Assembly (NCBI RefSeq): GCF_009184635.1
Contig: NZ_WELI01000008.1
Location: forward strand, 62,001-126,000
DNA length: 64,000 nt
DNA from: Rudanella paleaurantiibacter
GTDB taxonomy: Bacteria > Bacteroidota > Bacteroidia > Cytophagales > Spirosomataceae
Reading direction: 5' to 3'
Part shown: positions 44,411-53,013 of the stretch, piece after piece
Position numbering within the stretch: position 1 is the stretch's first letter
Layout of the letters: every line of letters starts with the position of its first letter
Position numbers and translations under genes: made by a program
Notes under the pieces: generated by a model
What the model was told of the DNA's origin: nothing
What the model saw: only the letters and a program-made list of their open reading frames with translations
The model's database searches: none

Positions 44411-44624
44411 AGGTCAGGATTTGGGTTCGCTTTACCAGGCTGTCTGCTACTGCCTGGTATTGCTCTGTTTGCCGTTGGGCGTTCGCTTGTTGGGTTTCGT
44501 AGCGGTTCCGTAGAACTAGCATGAGTACCACCAGCACCAGCACCACCATTGTAAAAATGGATAGTGCTTTGTGCTCGGTGATTAACTGCCAAAACCGTTG
44601 GAGTAGGGTTTGCATCATTTTCAT
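44301..44624 (-). CDS. Inner-membrane spanin (Rz)-like protein
   Basis: 107 residues with one N-terminal transmembrane helix (IFTMVVLVLVVLMLVL) and a long coiled coil (YETQQANAQRQTEQYQAVAD, YENKDLRSTLENCR). This is the topology of an inner-membrane spanin. The next gene starts within it (overlap 110 bases) in another frame, as in Rz/Rz1. It joins outer-membrane disruption to the lysozyme step. Sequence identity with known spanins is not expected, so the call rests on topology and position. Confidence 0.65.
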   Translation of the reverse strand: MKMMQTLLQRFWQLITEHKALSIFTMVVLVLVVLMLVLRNRYETQQANAQRQTEQYQAVADSLVKRTQILTYENKDLRSTLENCRLGMAQRSSPGNDQQRAILNLIK

Positions 44625-46216
44625 AGAATTATTTCTGAACCTGAATTTTCCCCCAGGCTATTAAATTCGATGTCATCAACAAAGAATGAACCACTACCCG
44701 GCCCCAATCCATCGGCATTAAAATCGATAACAACGTACTTAGCCCAACATGGTACCCGTAATGGATTGCCGCCCGTTGTGCGTTTATTCCATACTGAACC
44801 AATCGTTGACATATTTACCGCATCAACACCGGCTGGCTCTTTTCTGTGAAATGGATCATCAAAATTGTTTTTGAAACCTGCAGCAAAGGAATATCCAATG
44901 TAAAGGGTGCCAGTTGAGTTGCCGTTACTTAAAAACAATTGGCCAACAAGCTGCGTACCTGGTGTAACAGGGATTATTAAACTCATTACGGCACCACTGC
45001 CGCCCCCCCATCGTTTAAAAAATTTTAACGACTTTGTTCCTGTACGTGCCCGTTCACTTGACTTGCTAATTTCAACTTCAGCATTTCCGTCACCGCTATT
45101 CATTCTTGTTCTTGATGCCCTAGAGCCAGTGCCAGAAACGAACCAAGCATCTGAAATTGTTGCACCCTCAAACGTCCCATCATTAAGAACATTCCGCTTG
45201 CTTGAAATCAGTAAGAATGCGTTGTAAACTTCATAAGATGTTGGGTCTGTTACTGTCACTTTTTCGGCCGAATTTCCCCCGGCAAAATACCCGCTGGAAT
45301 ACCCAATATTATGAATGTCGGTATTTGCGAATTTTCCACTTGCACCGTTTTGACATTCAACAAAAAATTCAGGAATCGTCTGATTCTCTGTATTCACAAT
45401 CCGCCCCCCGAAAATTTTAAAGTGTGCACCAGACCCATTTAGATAAATAGGGGCACTGATGTAATTTTTCCCCTCAATGTGTCCCCCATGCATCTCGATA
45501 AGTGCACCAGTGGTTTCTATCTGCCTTTCATTGTAGTCCAGGGAACAACCGTACAAATACAGGTCAGCGTTGCCGTTGGCTGATACAATCCCTTTCTTGC
45601 AGTTGAAAACAGCTATTTGATTCAAACAGATATTTTCCCCTGAATTGGCACCATTAGGGACGTGCACCCCTATACCCCCATCATAACTGCTACTTTGGTG
45701 GCACTTCTGTAAATACGCATTGTCGCCTATTTCAATGTTTATCCCGAAACCGGAAACAACGAAATTATTCAGGGCGAAATGACTTGTTCCGCCCTCTGTA
45801 CCCGTAGACAAAACCACCCCCTTTACTTCGCTATTTTTGCCCGGCCCAACTATTCGAATAAAATCCAAACAGTTTACCCCGTTAGCATAGGGGTTTCCAG
45901 TACCAGCACCTATTATTGTTACTGCCGTCCCGGTTGTCATCTCGGTAAAATCAAAAACACATCGTTCGCCCATCAAACGAACTTTTGATATATCCAACGT
46001 GATACCCTGATTAAATTTGTAGGTCTTTTTGGGTATCCATAATGCCTTTTCAAATTGGTTTTGCAAGGCTTGGTTATATGCTTGGTTTTCTATTGCAATC
46101 CCGTCACCAACCGCCCCAAATCGCGAAACAGATTGACCATAGCTTGTATCTTCAATCTGTTTAACTCTCTGCCCGGCCGCCTGAAATCCTGCCTTAATTC
46201 TACTAGTCAGGCTCAT
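44621..46216 (-). CDS. Beta-helix spike protein with C-terminal carbohydrate-binding-like domain
   Basis: A 531-residue protein. The N-terminal segment MSLTSRIKAGFQAAGQRVKQ is shared with the small 46219-46452 gene (MSLVGNILAAFQSVG), possibly a virion attachment tag. Residues about 33-330 form a right-handed beta-helix of the pectate-lyase-3 type, beginning VSRFGAVGDGIAI. A C-terminal jelly-roll-like domain follows, closing with GPGSGSFFVDDIEFNS. This domain order is typical of phage tail spikes and receptor-binding proteins that bind or cut surface polysaccharide. No catalytic residue is sure. Confidence 0.75.
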   Translation of the reverse strand: MSLTSRIKAGFQAAGQRVKQIEDTSYGQSVSRFGAVGDGIAIENQAYNQALQNQFEKALWIPKKTYKFNQGITLDISKVRLMGERCVFDFTEMTTGTAVTIIGAGTGNPYANGVNCLDFIRIVGPGKNSEVKGVVLSTGTEGGTSHFALNNFVVSGFGINIEIGDNAYLQKCHQSSSYDGGIGVHVPNGANSGENICLNQIAVFNCKKGIVSANGNADLYLYGCSLDYNERQIETTGALIEMHGGHIEGKNYISAPIYLNGSGAHFKIFGGRIVNTENQTIPEFFVECQNGASGKFANTDIHNIGYSSGYFAGGNSAEKVTVTDPTSYEVYNAFLLISSKRNVLNDGTFEGATISDAWFVSGTGSRASRTRMNSGDGNAEVEISKSSERARTGTKSLKFFKRWGGGSGAVMSLIIPVTPGTQLVGQLFLSNGNSTGTLYIGYSFAAGFKNNFDDPFHRKEPAGVDAVNMSTIGSVWNKRTTGGNPLRVPCWAKYVVIDFNADGLGPGSGSFFVDDIEFNSLGENSGSEIIL

Positions 46217-46218
46217 AA

Positions 46219-46452
46219 TTAATTGGCTGCTGTTGTGAATGCTCCGGCAAAGTCGGTGTTAACGTCGCCCGTTTCTGCCTTCGTAAATGCGTCGGTTGCT
46301 GGCAGTCGTGCTGCATCGATGGTACCGGACGTGATTTGGTTGGCATTGATAGCCGCCCCGGTATTCATCTTACTACCCAGGCTGGTTTTAATCGCCTTCA
46401 TTTCCGTTCCAACTGATTGAAAGGCTGCAAGGATGTTTCCAACTAATGACAT
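46219..46452 (-). CDS. Small protein sharing ends with its neighbours
   Basis: 77 residues. The first 15 residues match the N-terminus of the spike protein downstream, and the last dozen (TDFAGAFTTAAN) match the end of the preceding small protein (TDFAGAFTQAAQ). The start is preceded by a CCCTAAACCC motif with a 9-base spacer. It may be an adaptor linking spike parts, but this is inference. Confidence 0.6.
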   Translation of the reverse strand: MSLVGNILAAFQSVGTEMKAIKTSLGSKMNTGAAINANQITSGTIDAARLPATDAFTKAETGDVNTDFAGAFTTAAN

Positions 46453-46481
46453 AGTGTTTATGGGTTTAGGGTTAAAACTCG

Positions 46482-46691
46482 TTATTGTGCTGCCTGGGTA
46501 AATGCCCCGGCAAAGTCGGTGTTTTCATCCGGTACCGTGCCCCCTAGTTCCAATATCGCCCCTTCTAGTGCCTGGATTCGCTTATTTACGTCGGCTCCAA
46601 AATTGGCGTTATCGCCTAGCACATCCATTCGGATATGGTTAATTGTGTGCTGCAGTTCGTCTAGTCTGCAGAGTATTTTTTGCGCTTCCAT
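46482..46691 (-). CDS. Small helical protein, paralogue of the next gene
   Basis: 69 residues starting at Met 46691 (EAQKILCRLDELQHTINHIR). An ORF from 46805 extends it, but that part lies wholly in the transglycosylase gene. The C-terminus TDFAGAFTQAAQ is shared with the 46219 product. It overlaps the transglycosylase by 31 bases. Confidence 0.55.
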   Translation of the reverse strand: MEAQKILCRLDELQHTINHIRMDVLGDNANFGADVNKRIQALEGAILELGGTVPDENTDFAGAFTQAAQ

Positions 46692-47269
46692 AGGTAAAAG
46701 CCACCCGCTAGGGTTGCAACGGTTAATAGTCCGGTTGTTGAGTTTATTCCAGCACTGCTGGAACCGTCCGGGTAAGGTTGTCGGTCGTACTGTCGAATAG
46801 TCCATGCAATTTCTTCGAGTGTAATTTTTCCATCCTTATTCCGGTCAAGTGCCGCGTTCTGGCTGTACGCCGTGGTGCCCTTTGCATAGGCTGTATAGCT
46901 TAGCGGTTTGGTTGCGTAGGCCGGTGCAAAAACATAGAAGTACAAAACATCTAGGCTAGTAACCTTGCCGGTAATGTTCCAGCGTTCAAAATATCGTTCT
47001 ACGTAATCCAGTTGCTTTACGGCCGTCATGCTTGCCAGGGCTGCTGTTGTGGTGCCCAGGCTTGCTGCAGTACTGCTGGTAAACTGAATCAGACCAACCG
47101 CCCCGCTATACGGGTTCTTCACATTTGGCCGAAACGTACCGGCACTTTCAAACCTCATTACCACCATTAGCCAATTGGGATTGAATCCAAATCGATTGGC
47201 AATCTGCCTAACCCGCCGTTCAAACGTTGCCCGGTCGGTTAATACCATTTCATCATATACCAGAGCCAT
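46661..47269 (-). CDS. Lytic transglycosylase with EF-hand and membrane tail
   Basis: A 202-residue protein. The transglycosylase fold contains the catalytic Glu in VVMRFESAGTFRPNV (about residue 40) and AVGLIQFTSSTAASLG. An EF-hand-like loop, DRNKDGKITLEEIAW, lies at about 142-156. A C-terminal helix with basic tail (LLTVATLAGGFYLWKRKK) anchors it. A membrane-bound transglycosylase fits a virion protein that opens peptidoglycan during entry; FLiP-type phages also carry a transglycosylase. It shares one base with the upstream gene (stop-start TAATG). Confidence 0.82.
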   Translation of the reverse strand: MALVYDEMVLTDRATFERRVRQIANRFGFNPNWLMVVMRFESAGTFRPNVKNPYSGAVGLIQFTSSTAASLGTTTAALASMTAVKQLDYVERYFERWNITGKVTSLDVLYFYVFAPAYATKPLSYTAYAKGTTAYSQNAALDRNKDGKITLEEIAWTIRQYDRQPYPDGSSSAGINSTTGLLTVATLAGGFYLWKRKKYSAD

Positions 47270-48672
47270 TACAATGAATCGTTAAACGTTACCAACTCAT
47301 TACCTACTACATCGAACGTCCACGTTTTAGAACCGCCTGGGTGCTTGATCGTTACCCGCCGTTGTGCGTTGGGTATTGCATACGGGTCGTAAAAAAAACC
47401 ACTTACCAAACCGTTTTTGGTTCGGGTTTGAGCAATGCCCATTTTCTTACTCGCTTGCACCAGTACGGTTGCGCCGTCGCTCGCTGGCTCCTGCCATGCG
47501 TTGCCGTCTTGCCCATCCACGTAGTACGGGGCATACGCCCGGTTGCCCCCTTCCGTATCGCGTAAGTCGTGGTACATTTCTACACCGGCCCGTATGTAAT
47601 CGTAGCCCCATAAAGGTTGTGTCGTGTAGCTGTCTGCAGTCGAATCCGAATGATTGCCGGTGTACGGGAATTGTGCCGGGCTACCTGGTGCCGGTGCCCA
47701 GAAATCCTGTCGGGCATCGTCTGGGTGCGAACTCTTAAACTTGTTCCGGTCAGTAACAAACTTTCGTGTATCGTGCCACTCGATTAGCCCCCGGCCGAAC
47801 CACATAGACGAAAAGCCAACCATTACGCATTCTGTCAGGGCCGAACTACCATAATCACGAATTGTAAGCACCCCGGCCGGGCTGGTGGTTTCGTGGTGCC
47901 AATCGAACGTCTTTGCCATGATTGGCGGGTTGTTCGGGGTTTCGTACATCGGAAAGGGTATTACGTAACACCCCCGGTCATTCGCTAAACTGTTGATTTC
48001 TAACGAGTGCACAATTTCCAGTGCTCTGTCGAACTCCTGTGAATTGTGCGGGTAGTAACTCACATTCGACGCAATGGCATCACCCAGGTTCAAACCGGCA
48101 ATGGTTGTGTAAAAACTGTTGGTGCCCCGCGCTGCTGCCTTCGAACCGTACCGGCCGCGCCGGTGTAGTGGGTCGCGTGATCCAGAAACCAAGTTCAAAA
48201 AACGGCCCTGGTACATACCCAAATCACCATACGAACCAACCAGCACCGTAGGAAAGCCCGCCCCCGCTGCCCGTTCAAGTAGCCGCTGCATAAACCATCG
48301 GTATTGCGGTTTTTCAGACGTACAAACGGCCGTCGGCCCCTCTCCGAATTGGTCGATAATAAAACCGGTGATCGGGTAGGCATCCGCAACCGCCCGGCTT
48401 TGTGCTTCGTTTAAGTTGCTGCAGTTCGCATTAGCACCAGCATTGGCCCACATTTCCCAATTGGGCATAGTGTGTTGTTTGGCCGGTGTTAGGCCGTCTA
48501 AAACGTGCACATGAGTTGCCCCGCGTTGCTCGTATGCTTCGGCCGGTGTGTCTTTGCGCTTTCGGCTGATAGCGTACACCTTTCCTGCCGGTAATGTCAT
48601 CACCCGGCCAACCACCGGCCCCCGTTCCAAAAACTCAGGACGTACCCAGGACGGTAAAAAATAACGTTGCAT
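47269..48672 (-). CDS. TIM-barrel-like glycosidase-type protein
   Basis: 467 residues. Segments read like the strands of a (beta-alpha)8 barrel: KVYAISRKRK, THVHVLDGLTPAK, ITGFIIDQFGEG (with an acidic residue at a strand end, as in glycoside hydrolases), PTVLVGSYGDL, CYVIPFPMYE. A C-terminal beta domain ends in WTFDVVGNELVTFNDSL. I cannot name a GH family. It lies between two other carbohydrate-facing proteins, so I infer a spike or receptor-destroying enzyme. No signal peptide or membrane helix. Confidence 0.55.
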   Translation of the reverse strand: MQRYFLPSWVRPEFLERGPVVGRVMTLPAGKVYAISRKRKDTPAEAYEQRGATHVHVLDGLTPAKQHTMPNWEMWANAGANANCSNLNEAQSRAVADAYPITGFIIDQFGEGPTAVCTSEKPQYRWFMQRLLERAAGAGFPTVLVGSYGDLGMYQGRFLNLVSGSRDPLHRRGRYGSKAAARGTNSFYTTIAGLNLGDAIASNVSYYPHNSQEFDRALEIVHSLEINSLANDRGCYVIPFPMYETPNNPPIMAKTFDWHHETTSPAGVLTIRDYGSSALTECVMVGFSSMWFGRGLIEWHDTRKFVTDRNKFKSSHPDDARQDFWAPAPGSPAQFPYTGNHSDSTADSYTTQPLWGYDYIRAGVEMYHDLRDTEGGNRAYAPYYVDGQDGNAWQEPASDGATVLVQASKKMGIAQTRTKNGLVSGFFYDPYAIPNAQRRVTIKHPGGSKTWTFDVVGNELVTFNDSL

Positions 48673-48683
48673 TGTCTAGGTAT

Positions 48684-51101
48684 TTAGGTTGTAGAAATCA
48701 GTACAATACTTTGTGCCCAACCGATAATGAATGTGGGGTCTGTCTCGTACTGGTACAAATCAAGTCCTGTTGTTGATCGGGTAACAATACAGGTAATGTT
48801 GATTTGTTGGCCCGGTGTAAACAGCGTTGCTGGCAGTGCGTCGATATACCGCGTGTTCTCCACGTAGTACACTTTATGGTACCCTGCTGGCAGTACGTAC
48901 CCCGACGTGTCAGACAGACGAACCAAACCGTTTACGGCCGTCTGCGTAATTTTCATTACATTCTGATTGGCCGTAATTACATACCCGGTGCCCGGAATCG
49001 GCCGGGCTGTTGTGCTCGTTGTTGGCTCGGTATTGCCTGGGTTCGCTGGTGCCGCTGGTGGTGTTGCCGGGTCGTAATACGTTACGCTTTCAATCTCCCA
49101 GGTACGGCCCGAAACCGGGTTTTCGTTACGGTTCCAATTGGTAATGTAGAATTGGTTTACAATCCCATCCCAACGCCAGGTACCCTGCATTTGAACCGCT
49201 ACGGTATGAACGGCCCCATCATTCGGCACTGCAAACTGTACCATTTGTTGTTTGCCTTGTGCCGGGTCTACCGTGTCGCTGTCCAGTTGCCCTGCCTTTT
49301 TAAACCCAATGGCTAATTGGGTTTCAGGGCTGCTGTTTTTCATGCGTACATAGATGGTCGAAACGTCTGCAGCATTAAACGGTAAGTTCGGGCTGTAAAC
49401 GGCCGCGTTGCCCTGGGTGTGCGTCACAATCAGTTTACCGCCCGTTGCCCGGTCATTGGTTGTTGCATTCTGCGTAAACCAATCGCCCCGGTTTTGTGCA
49501 AAGCTGTACGCTGGTTTGTTATTGGCCCGGTTGCTGCTTTGGTGTGCTGTGCTCGCTTGCCGGATTTCATCGATAGAGCCAACCACCACGTCAAACACAT
49601 AGTACAATGTATCTACCGGGTCGATTTGACGGCCAATTAGGTTGGCCACATATCGTGCCCGGCTCCCAAATTCGCCACCGGTTGCCCCTGGTTCTTCGTC
49701 CCCATCGGTACGGGTATTGAAAGAAAATTGATCGGGGCCGGTAACACCAATAAACCGCGAACCATTGCCCAGCGCGTACCAGGGTTCGACCGTTGGGGTT
49801 GTTTCCAGATCATTGGCCGGGTTGCTCAAATCTCGCATTACAACACCGTTGGGGCCATAGAAAGCAGTGTACCGGTAAACGTCATTGCCGTACAATATTG
49901 GTGCTTCCTGGAACTCGCCTTGATAGCGTTTCAGGTTCCCGTTTGCGTCGCGTTCTTGCCGTTCGTCATTCGCCTGGTTGATGCTCACTTTGTACCAGTT
50001 CCGTACTACGTTTTCCCCAATCAACCGGCTCCATACTTCGTAATTCGTGCCGGTCTCGTAGTTTTCCATCGGAAAGTTTTTCGCAATGTTTTTGGTGTAG
50101 TGGGTGCCGGTTGCGGCATCGTAACCGTAGGCTATAACCTGCGAAGCATTGTTTTTATAATCACCCGCTTCTAACGGATTCATCATAAAACGTTCCCATC
50201 CCGGCCCCTTTGGAAAGTCAGGGTGATTGTACGGGTTTGGCCCCATGTAGCTCGATATGGGCAACAAACGGCCAATATCGTAGCGGTTTACAAAGTTGGC
50301 CCCGCCGTTCTCTGATACGTGGATAATTGCGCCCCCTGCGTTCAAATCGCGTATTAACTTGATTCGCCCGTTCTGGAAAACAATTTGCCCGTTTGCCGGT
50401 CGTGCCCCTGTATCTGGGATAGGCGTAAACGGAAAGTTAAAATACTTATCCGCCCCTACTGGCTGCGTTGGTGTTGGTGCCGGTGCTGTTGAGTTGGCAC
50501 CATCCAGGCCGTACACTTTTAACGGGCTGTCCTGGTTGGCAGTAGGGCTGGTAAACTCCACGCTAAACGTTTGGTTCGTTGCCCGGTTTCTGAATGCCAA
50601 TACATACTGTTTGTTTGGCTCGATTCCACCCGTACCCAACGTTGCCGGGTTGTACACCAGGGCTTTATTATAGTTCGGGTACGTGTTGTTGCCAATCGCT
50701 TGCCGGTAATCGGTATGGTTCCAGCCAAAACCAGCCAGGGCCGTACCATCCTTTCGGCTTAAACGTACATCCAAATCGTAAGCACTGTACACATACAACG
50801 TTGCCCCGTGGGTGTTTACGTCATACGTTAGCCCAACCAGTGTTACTGTGTTGTTGGTCGGTGTAGTCGTGCCACCGGTTGAACCAGTGCCACCGGTTGA
50901 ACCAGTGCCACCGGTCGAACCAGTACCACCGGTCGAACCAGTGCCCCCGGTCGAACCAGTGCCACCGGCCGAACTCACCACCCGGTACACTTGCCCCGCC
51001 CCGGTTTGGCCGGTGGTGCTGGTGCTCGTTTTTTTACGTGTAGCCAGGTATAAACCCAATCCACCAACCAGGCCAAATAAGGCTTTCTTATCAATTTTCA
51101 T
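48684..51101 (-). CDS. Large beta-rich protein with N-terminal anchor and GTGSTG repeats
   Basis: 805 residues. An N-terminal transmembrane helix with flanking lysines (KIDKKALFGLVGGLGLYLAT) leads to a flexible repeat region (about 46-78, STGGTG units), then beta-sandwich domains: an Ig-like part (about 80-180), a large sandwich with NGRIKLIRDLNAGGAIIHVS and a final carbohydrate-binding-like part (about 510-690). The domain order suggests a fibre or spike that is fixed in a membrane and presents beta domains outside. No known family. Preceded by CCCTAATCC 5 bases before the start. Confidence 0.6.
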   Translation of the reverse strand: MKIDKKALFGLVGGLGLYLATRKKTSTSTTGQTGAGQVYRVVSSAGGTGSTGGTGSTGGTGSTGGTGSTGGTGSTGGTTTPTNNTVTLVGLTYDVNTHGATLYVYSAYDLDVRLSRKDGTALAGFGWNHTDYRQAIGNNTYPNYNKALVYNPATLGTGGIEPNKQYVLAFRNRATNQTFSVEFTSPTANQDSPLKVYGLDGANSTAPAPTPTQPVGADKYFNFPFTPIPDTGARPANGQIVFQNGRIKLIRDLNAGGAIIHVSENGGANFVNRYDIGRLLPISSYMGPNPYNHPDFPKGPGWERFMMNPLEAGDYKNNASQVIAYGYDAATGTHYTKNIAKNFPMENYETGTNYEVWSRLIGENVVRNWYKVSINQANDERQERDANGNLKRYQGEFQEAPILYGNDVYRYTAFYGPNGVVMRDLSNPANDLETTPTVEPWYALGNGSRFIGVTGPDQFSFNTRTDGDEEPGATGGEFGSRARYVANLIGRQIDPVDTLYYVFDVVVGSIDEIRQASTAHQSSNRANNKPAYSFAQNRGDWFTQNATTNDRATGGKLIVTHTQGNAAVYSPNLPFNAADVSTIYVRMKNSSPETQLAIGFKKAGQLDSDTVDPAQGKQQMVQFAVPNDGAVHTVAVQMQGTWRWDGIVNQFYITNWNRNENPVSGRTWEIESVTYYDPATPPAAPANPGNTEPTTSTTARPIPGTGYVITANQNVMKITQTAVNGLVRLSDTSGYVLPAGYHKVYYVENTRYIDALPATLFTPGQQINITCIVTRSTTGLDLYQYETDPTFIIGWAQSIVLISTT
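50871..50978 (-). repeat. Six 18-bp tandem repeats coding STGGTG
   Basis: Six copies of an 18-bp unit (plus-strand reading GCCACCGGTTGAACCAGT) with few changes. The unit encodes Ser-Thr-Gly-Gly-Thr-Gly and is a candidate for copy-number slippage. Confidence 0.85.
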
Positions 51102-51116
51102 GGTGTGGATTAGGGT

Positions 51117-51908
51117 TTATTTTAGGCCAACGGTATAAGCATAAACGTCGTGAATCTCCGTTACCCAACCGATAAACGGGAAAGTGCCGGTACTACCAAA
51201 ATAACTGTACTCGTACACCACGTGGGTATTTCCGTTTACTTTCTTCCACCCCAACGCCTTGCCTAGTGTAGCACCCGCGTTGAACGTCCTACGTACCGGG
51301 CTTGTGTGGTAAACTGTCTTTTTGGATAGTACATAAACGGTCTTACCCTTAATGTCAGGCAAACCGGGTACCGTGTATGGGTTCGGGGTTTGGCCCGTGC
51401 CGGTACTGCCAGTGCTGCCAGTCGTGGTGCCGCTGCCAGTTGTCGAACCCGTGCCGGTGCCGCCAGTGCTTCTGGTGCCTAGCAGTTGCGAAAACTTTAC
51501 AAAGTCGCTACCTAATTCGGACTGCAAACGTTGTACAAGGTTTTCTTTATACAGATTGAAATACGCCGTTTGGACTGCTGGCCAATCCGTAATTAACGGT
51601 GCCACTGCAAACAACGCATCTTCGTCGGTGCCCGGTGCCCATCCCAGGAACGCCCCCCAGGGTTCGAAAGCATCCCGTATTTGCATTGCCTGTTGAGTCG
51701 GTATGCTGCTGGCTGCATTGGCCAACGTCGAATCTTGCCGGTACTTGCTTAGGGCATTTGTAACCAGCCAGTAACCGGCAATAAGTAGGCCCGAAATTGC
51801 CAGAACGTTACCCGTAGAAACGCCGTTTTTCCGGTCGGCTTTCGTGCCGCCGTCCGATTCCTTTTTTGTCAGGAATAGGCCCAAAAAGAAAAGCAAAATA
51901 TTAATCAT
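51117..51908 (-). CDS. Membrane protein with annexin-like repeat and SH3-like tail
   Basis: 263 residues. Two N-terminal hydrophobic segments (INILLFFLGLFLT, LAISGLLIAGYWLVTNA) are followed by a segment at about 71-143 that reads as one annexin repeat: GTDEDALFAV, then AYFNLYKENLVQRLQSEL and LGSDFVKFSQLL. Position by position this matches the GTDE-LI...YK-LY-K-L---L-SELSG-F--L pattern of annexins. A GTGST linker and a beta domain (KGKTVYVLSKKTVYHTSP, WVTEIHDVYAY) end it. Annexins bind phospholipid, so a membrane-active virion protein is plausible. Confidence 0.7.
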   Translation of the reverse strand: MINILLFFLGLFLTKKESDGGTKADRKNGVSTGNVLAISGLLIAGYWLVTNALSKYRQDSTLANAASSIPTQQAMQIRDAFEPWGAFLGWAPGTDEDALFAVAPLITDWPAVQTAYFNLYKENLVQRLQSELGSDFVKFSQLLGTRSTGGTGTGSTTGSGTTTGSTGSTGTGQTPNPYTVPGLPDIKGKTVYVLSKKTVYHTSPVRRTFNAGATLGKALGWKKVNGNTHVVYEYSYFGSTGTFPFIGWVTEIHDVYAYTVGLK

Positions 51909-51950
51909 TGTTCATTCGGGTTAGGGTGTTGGTAAGCAGTGTTCTGCTGC

Positions 51951-52265
51951 CTACTTTCCAAAAATCTTGTTGAGTGAAGCAACCAGGCTAGGCAGTGCGC
52001 CCATTAAATCAGTAAGCCCCCATTTTTTGCCCTTCATGTTGGCCGCTACTTTCGACAATTCAGCCTGAATTGATGGTGTAGCCAGTTTCTTTGCAAAGGC
52101 CGGTTCTTCCAGCATCAAGCTATTTAGGTACTCGAAAAGCTGCGTAGTTGCCGCAATCCCGACCGTTTCCGCGCTGGTGTTGATAAACGTAGTTGCTGCC
52201 ACTTCCAGGGCTGCTGTATCTGACTGCATTACCACTGCTTCGACTGCTTTATTTGCCTTGTTCAT
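51951..52265 (-). CDS. Small helical protein, unknown
   Basis: 104 residues, all helical: AALEVAATTFINTSAETVGI, TTQLFEYLNSLMLEEPAFAK, LMGALPSLVASLNKIFGK. No membrane helix or motif. It is encoded after a GTAAACCCC motif. Perhaps a capsid-associated or scaffolding protein; no homologue recognised. Confidence 0.6.
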   Translation of the reverse strand: MNKANKAVEAVVMQSDTAALEVAATTFINTSAETVGIAATTQLFEYLNSLMLEEPAFAKKLATPSIQAELSKVAANMKGKKWGLTDLMGALPSLVASLNKIFGK

Positions 52266-52274
52266 AATTGGGGT

Positions 52275-52778
52275 TTACGCTTTAAGTCCTTTTAATCCAC
52301 TCAGTAGGCCCGGCATCTTAGATACAACGTCGGTCATTCTGTCAATTGCCGATTCGTCGTTTTCGTCGTCGTCGTCGGTCAGTTTTTTAAGCTGGTTCCG
52401 AATCTCAATTATTGAATCCTCCAGGGCTTGTAATCGCATTTCCTGTCGTAACTCTTTCTCGATTTGTTCTCTCAGTTCCTTTTTATAGGTGTCCAGATCG
52501 GCTGCACTGATTCCCATGTTTTGCGCTGGTTGTGCCGTGGTTGGCCGTGGTTTTGCTCCTATTGTAAATTCGTATTGGCCTTGCCCTGCCTGTCCGTTTT
52601 TCGATTCCCGAACCTTTAGTGTGTACCGGCCGGTGTTGAGTAGTTGTAAATACTCCGTTAGTTCGTTCTCACTTTGCGCCAAATCGGTGCCGTCGAACTC
52701 ATGTATTTTTTTGCCGTCGCGTTCCAGGCACCAGTACGGTTTAGAACGTAGTCGGAAATAGGTTAAGGCTTGTTCCAT
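52275..52778 (-). CDS. Unknown protein with beta domain and acidic coiled coil
   Basis: 167 residues. An N-terminal beta domain (about 1-75, YFRLRSKPYWCLERDGKKIH ... GRYTLKVRESKNGQ) is followed by a coiled coil (about 95-130, LREQIEKELRQEMRLQALED) and an acidic stretch TDDDDENDES. No signal peptide. The genes on either side are separated by a terminator and 10 bases, respectively. Confidence 0.6.
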   Translation of the reverse strand: MEQALTYFRLRSKPYWCLERDGKKIHEFDGTDLAQSENELTEYLQLLNTGRYTLKVRESKNGQAGQGQYEFTIGAKPRPTTAQPAQNMGISAADLDTYKKELREQIEKELRQEMRLQALEDSIIEIRNQLKKLTDDDDENDESAIDRMTDVVSKMPGLLSGLKGLKA

Positions 52779-52787
52779 CGGTTAGAA

Positions 52788-52822
52788 AAATGGCCCCGAA
52801 CCTGCACCGGCCGGGGCCATTT
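52788..52822 (-). terminator. Internal terminator in the late block
   Basis: A perfect 11-bp stem AAATGGCCCCG with complement, on the minus strand followed by TTTTTC. It separates the 52840 gene from the 52778 gene, so the late block may have more than one transcript. Confidence 0.75.
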
Positions 52823-52839
52823 ATTTAGGGCTTGTGCTC

Positions 52840-53013
52840 TTACTTTTTCTTCATTTTGAGAATCTCGTCCTTGAGCTTCTTTTTAGCTGCTTCGGCTCGT
52901 AAGATGCTGTCGTTGTGCTTTTTGATTTCCACAACCTTTGCCTTTTGCTTTTGCAGTGCTTCCAGGCTAGGGTTGCCTTTCAGGGCTTTCGGGTATTTTT
53001 TGAGTTTTGCCAC
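52840..53013 (-). CDS. 57-residue basic helical protein
   Basis: Starts at GTG 53013 and ends TAA 52840-52842. The product (AKLKKYPKALKGNPSLEALQ, then KQKAKVVEIKKHNDSILRAE, ending KMKKK) is highly basic and helical and might bind nucleic acid. Start choice is supported by a CCTAAACCC-like motif exactly 9 bases upstream, as in neighbouring genes. A basic DNA-condensing virion protein is a possibility, by inference only. Confidence 0.6.
   Translation of the reverse strand: MAKLKKYPKALKGNPSLEALQKQKAKVVEIKKHNDSILRAEAAKKKLKDEILKMKKK

Noticed and set aside
50871-50978. Possible CRISPR-like array
   Set aside because: Contiguous 18-bp tandem repeats with no spacers, in frame within a gene.
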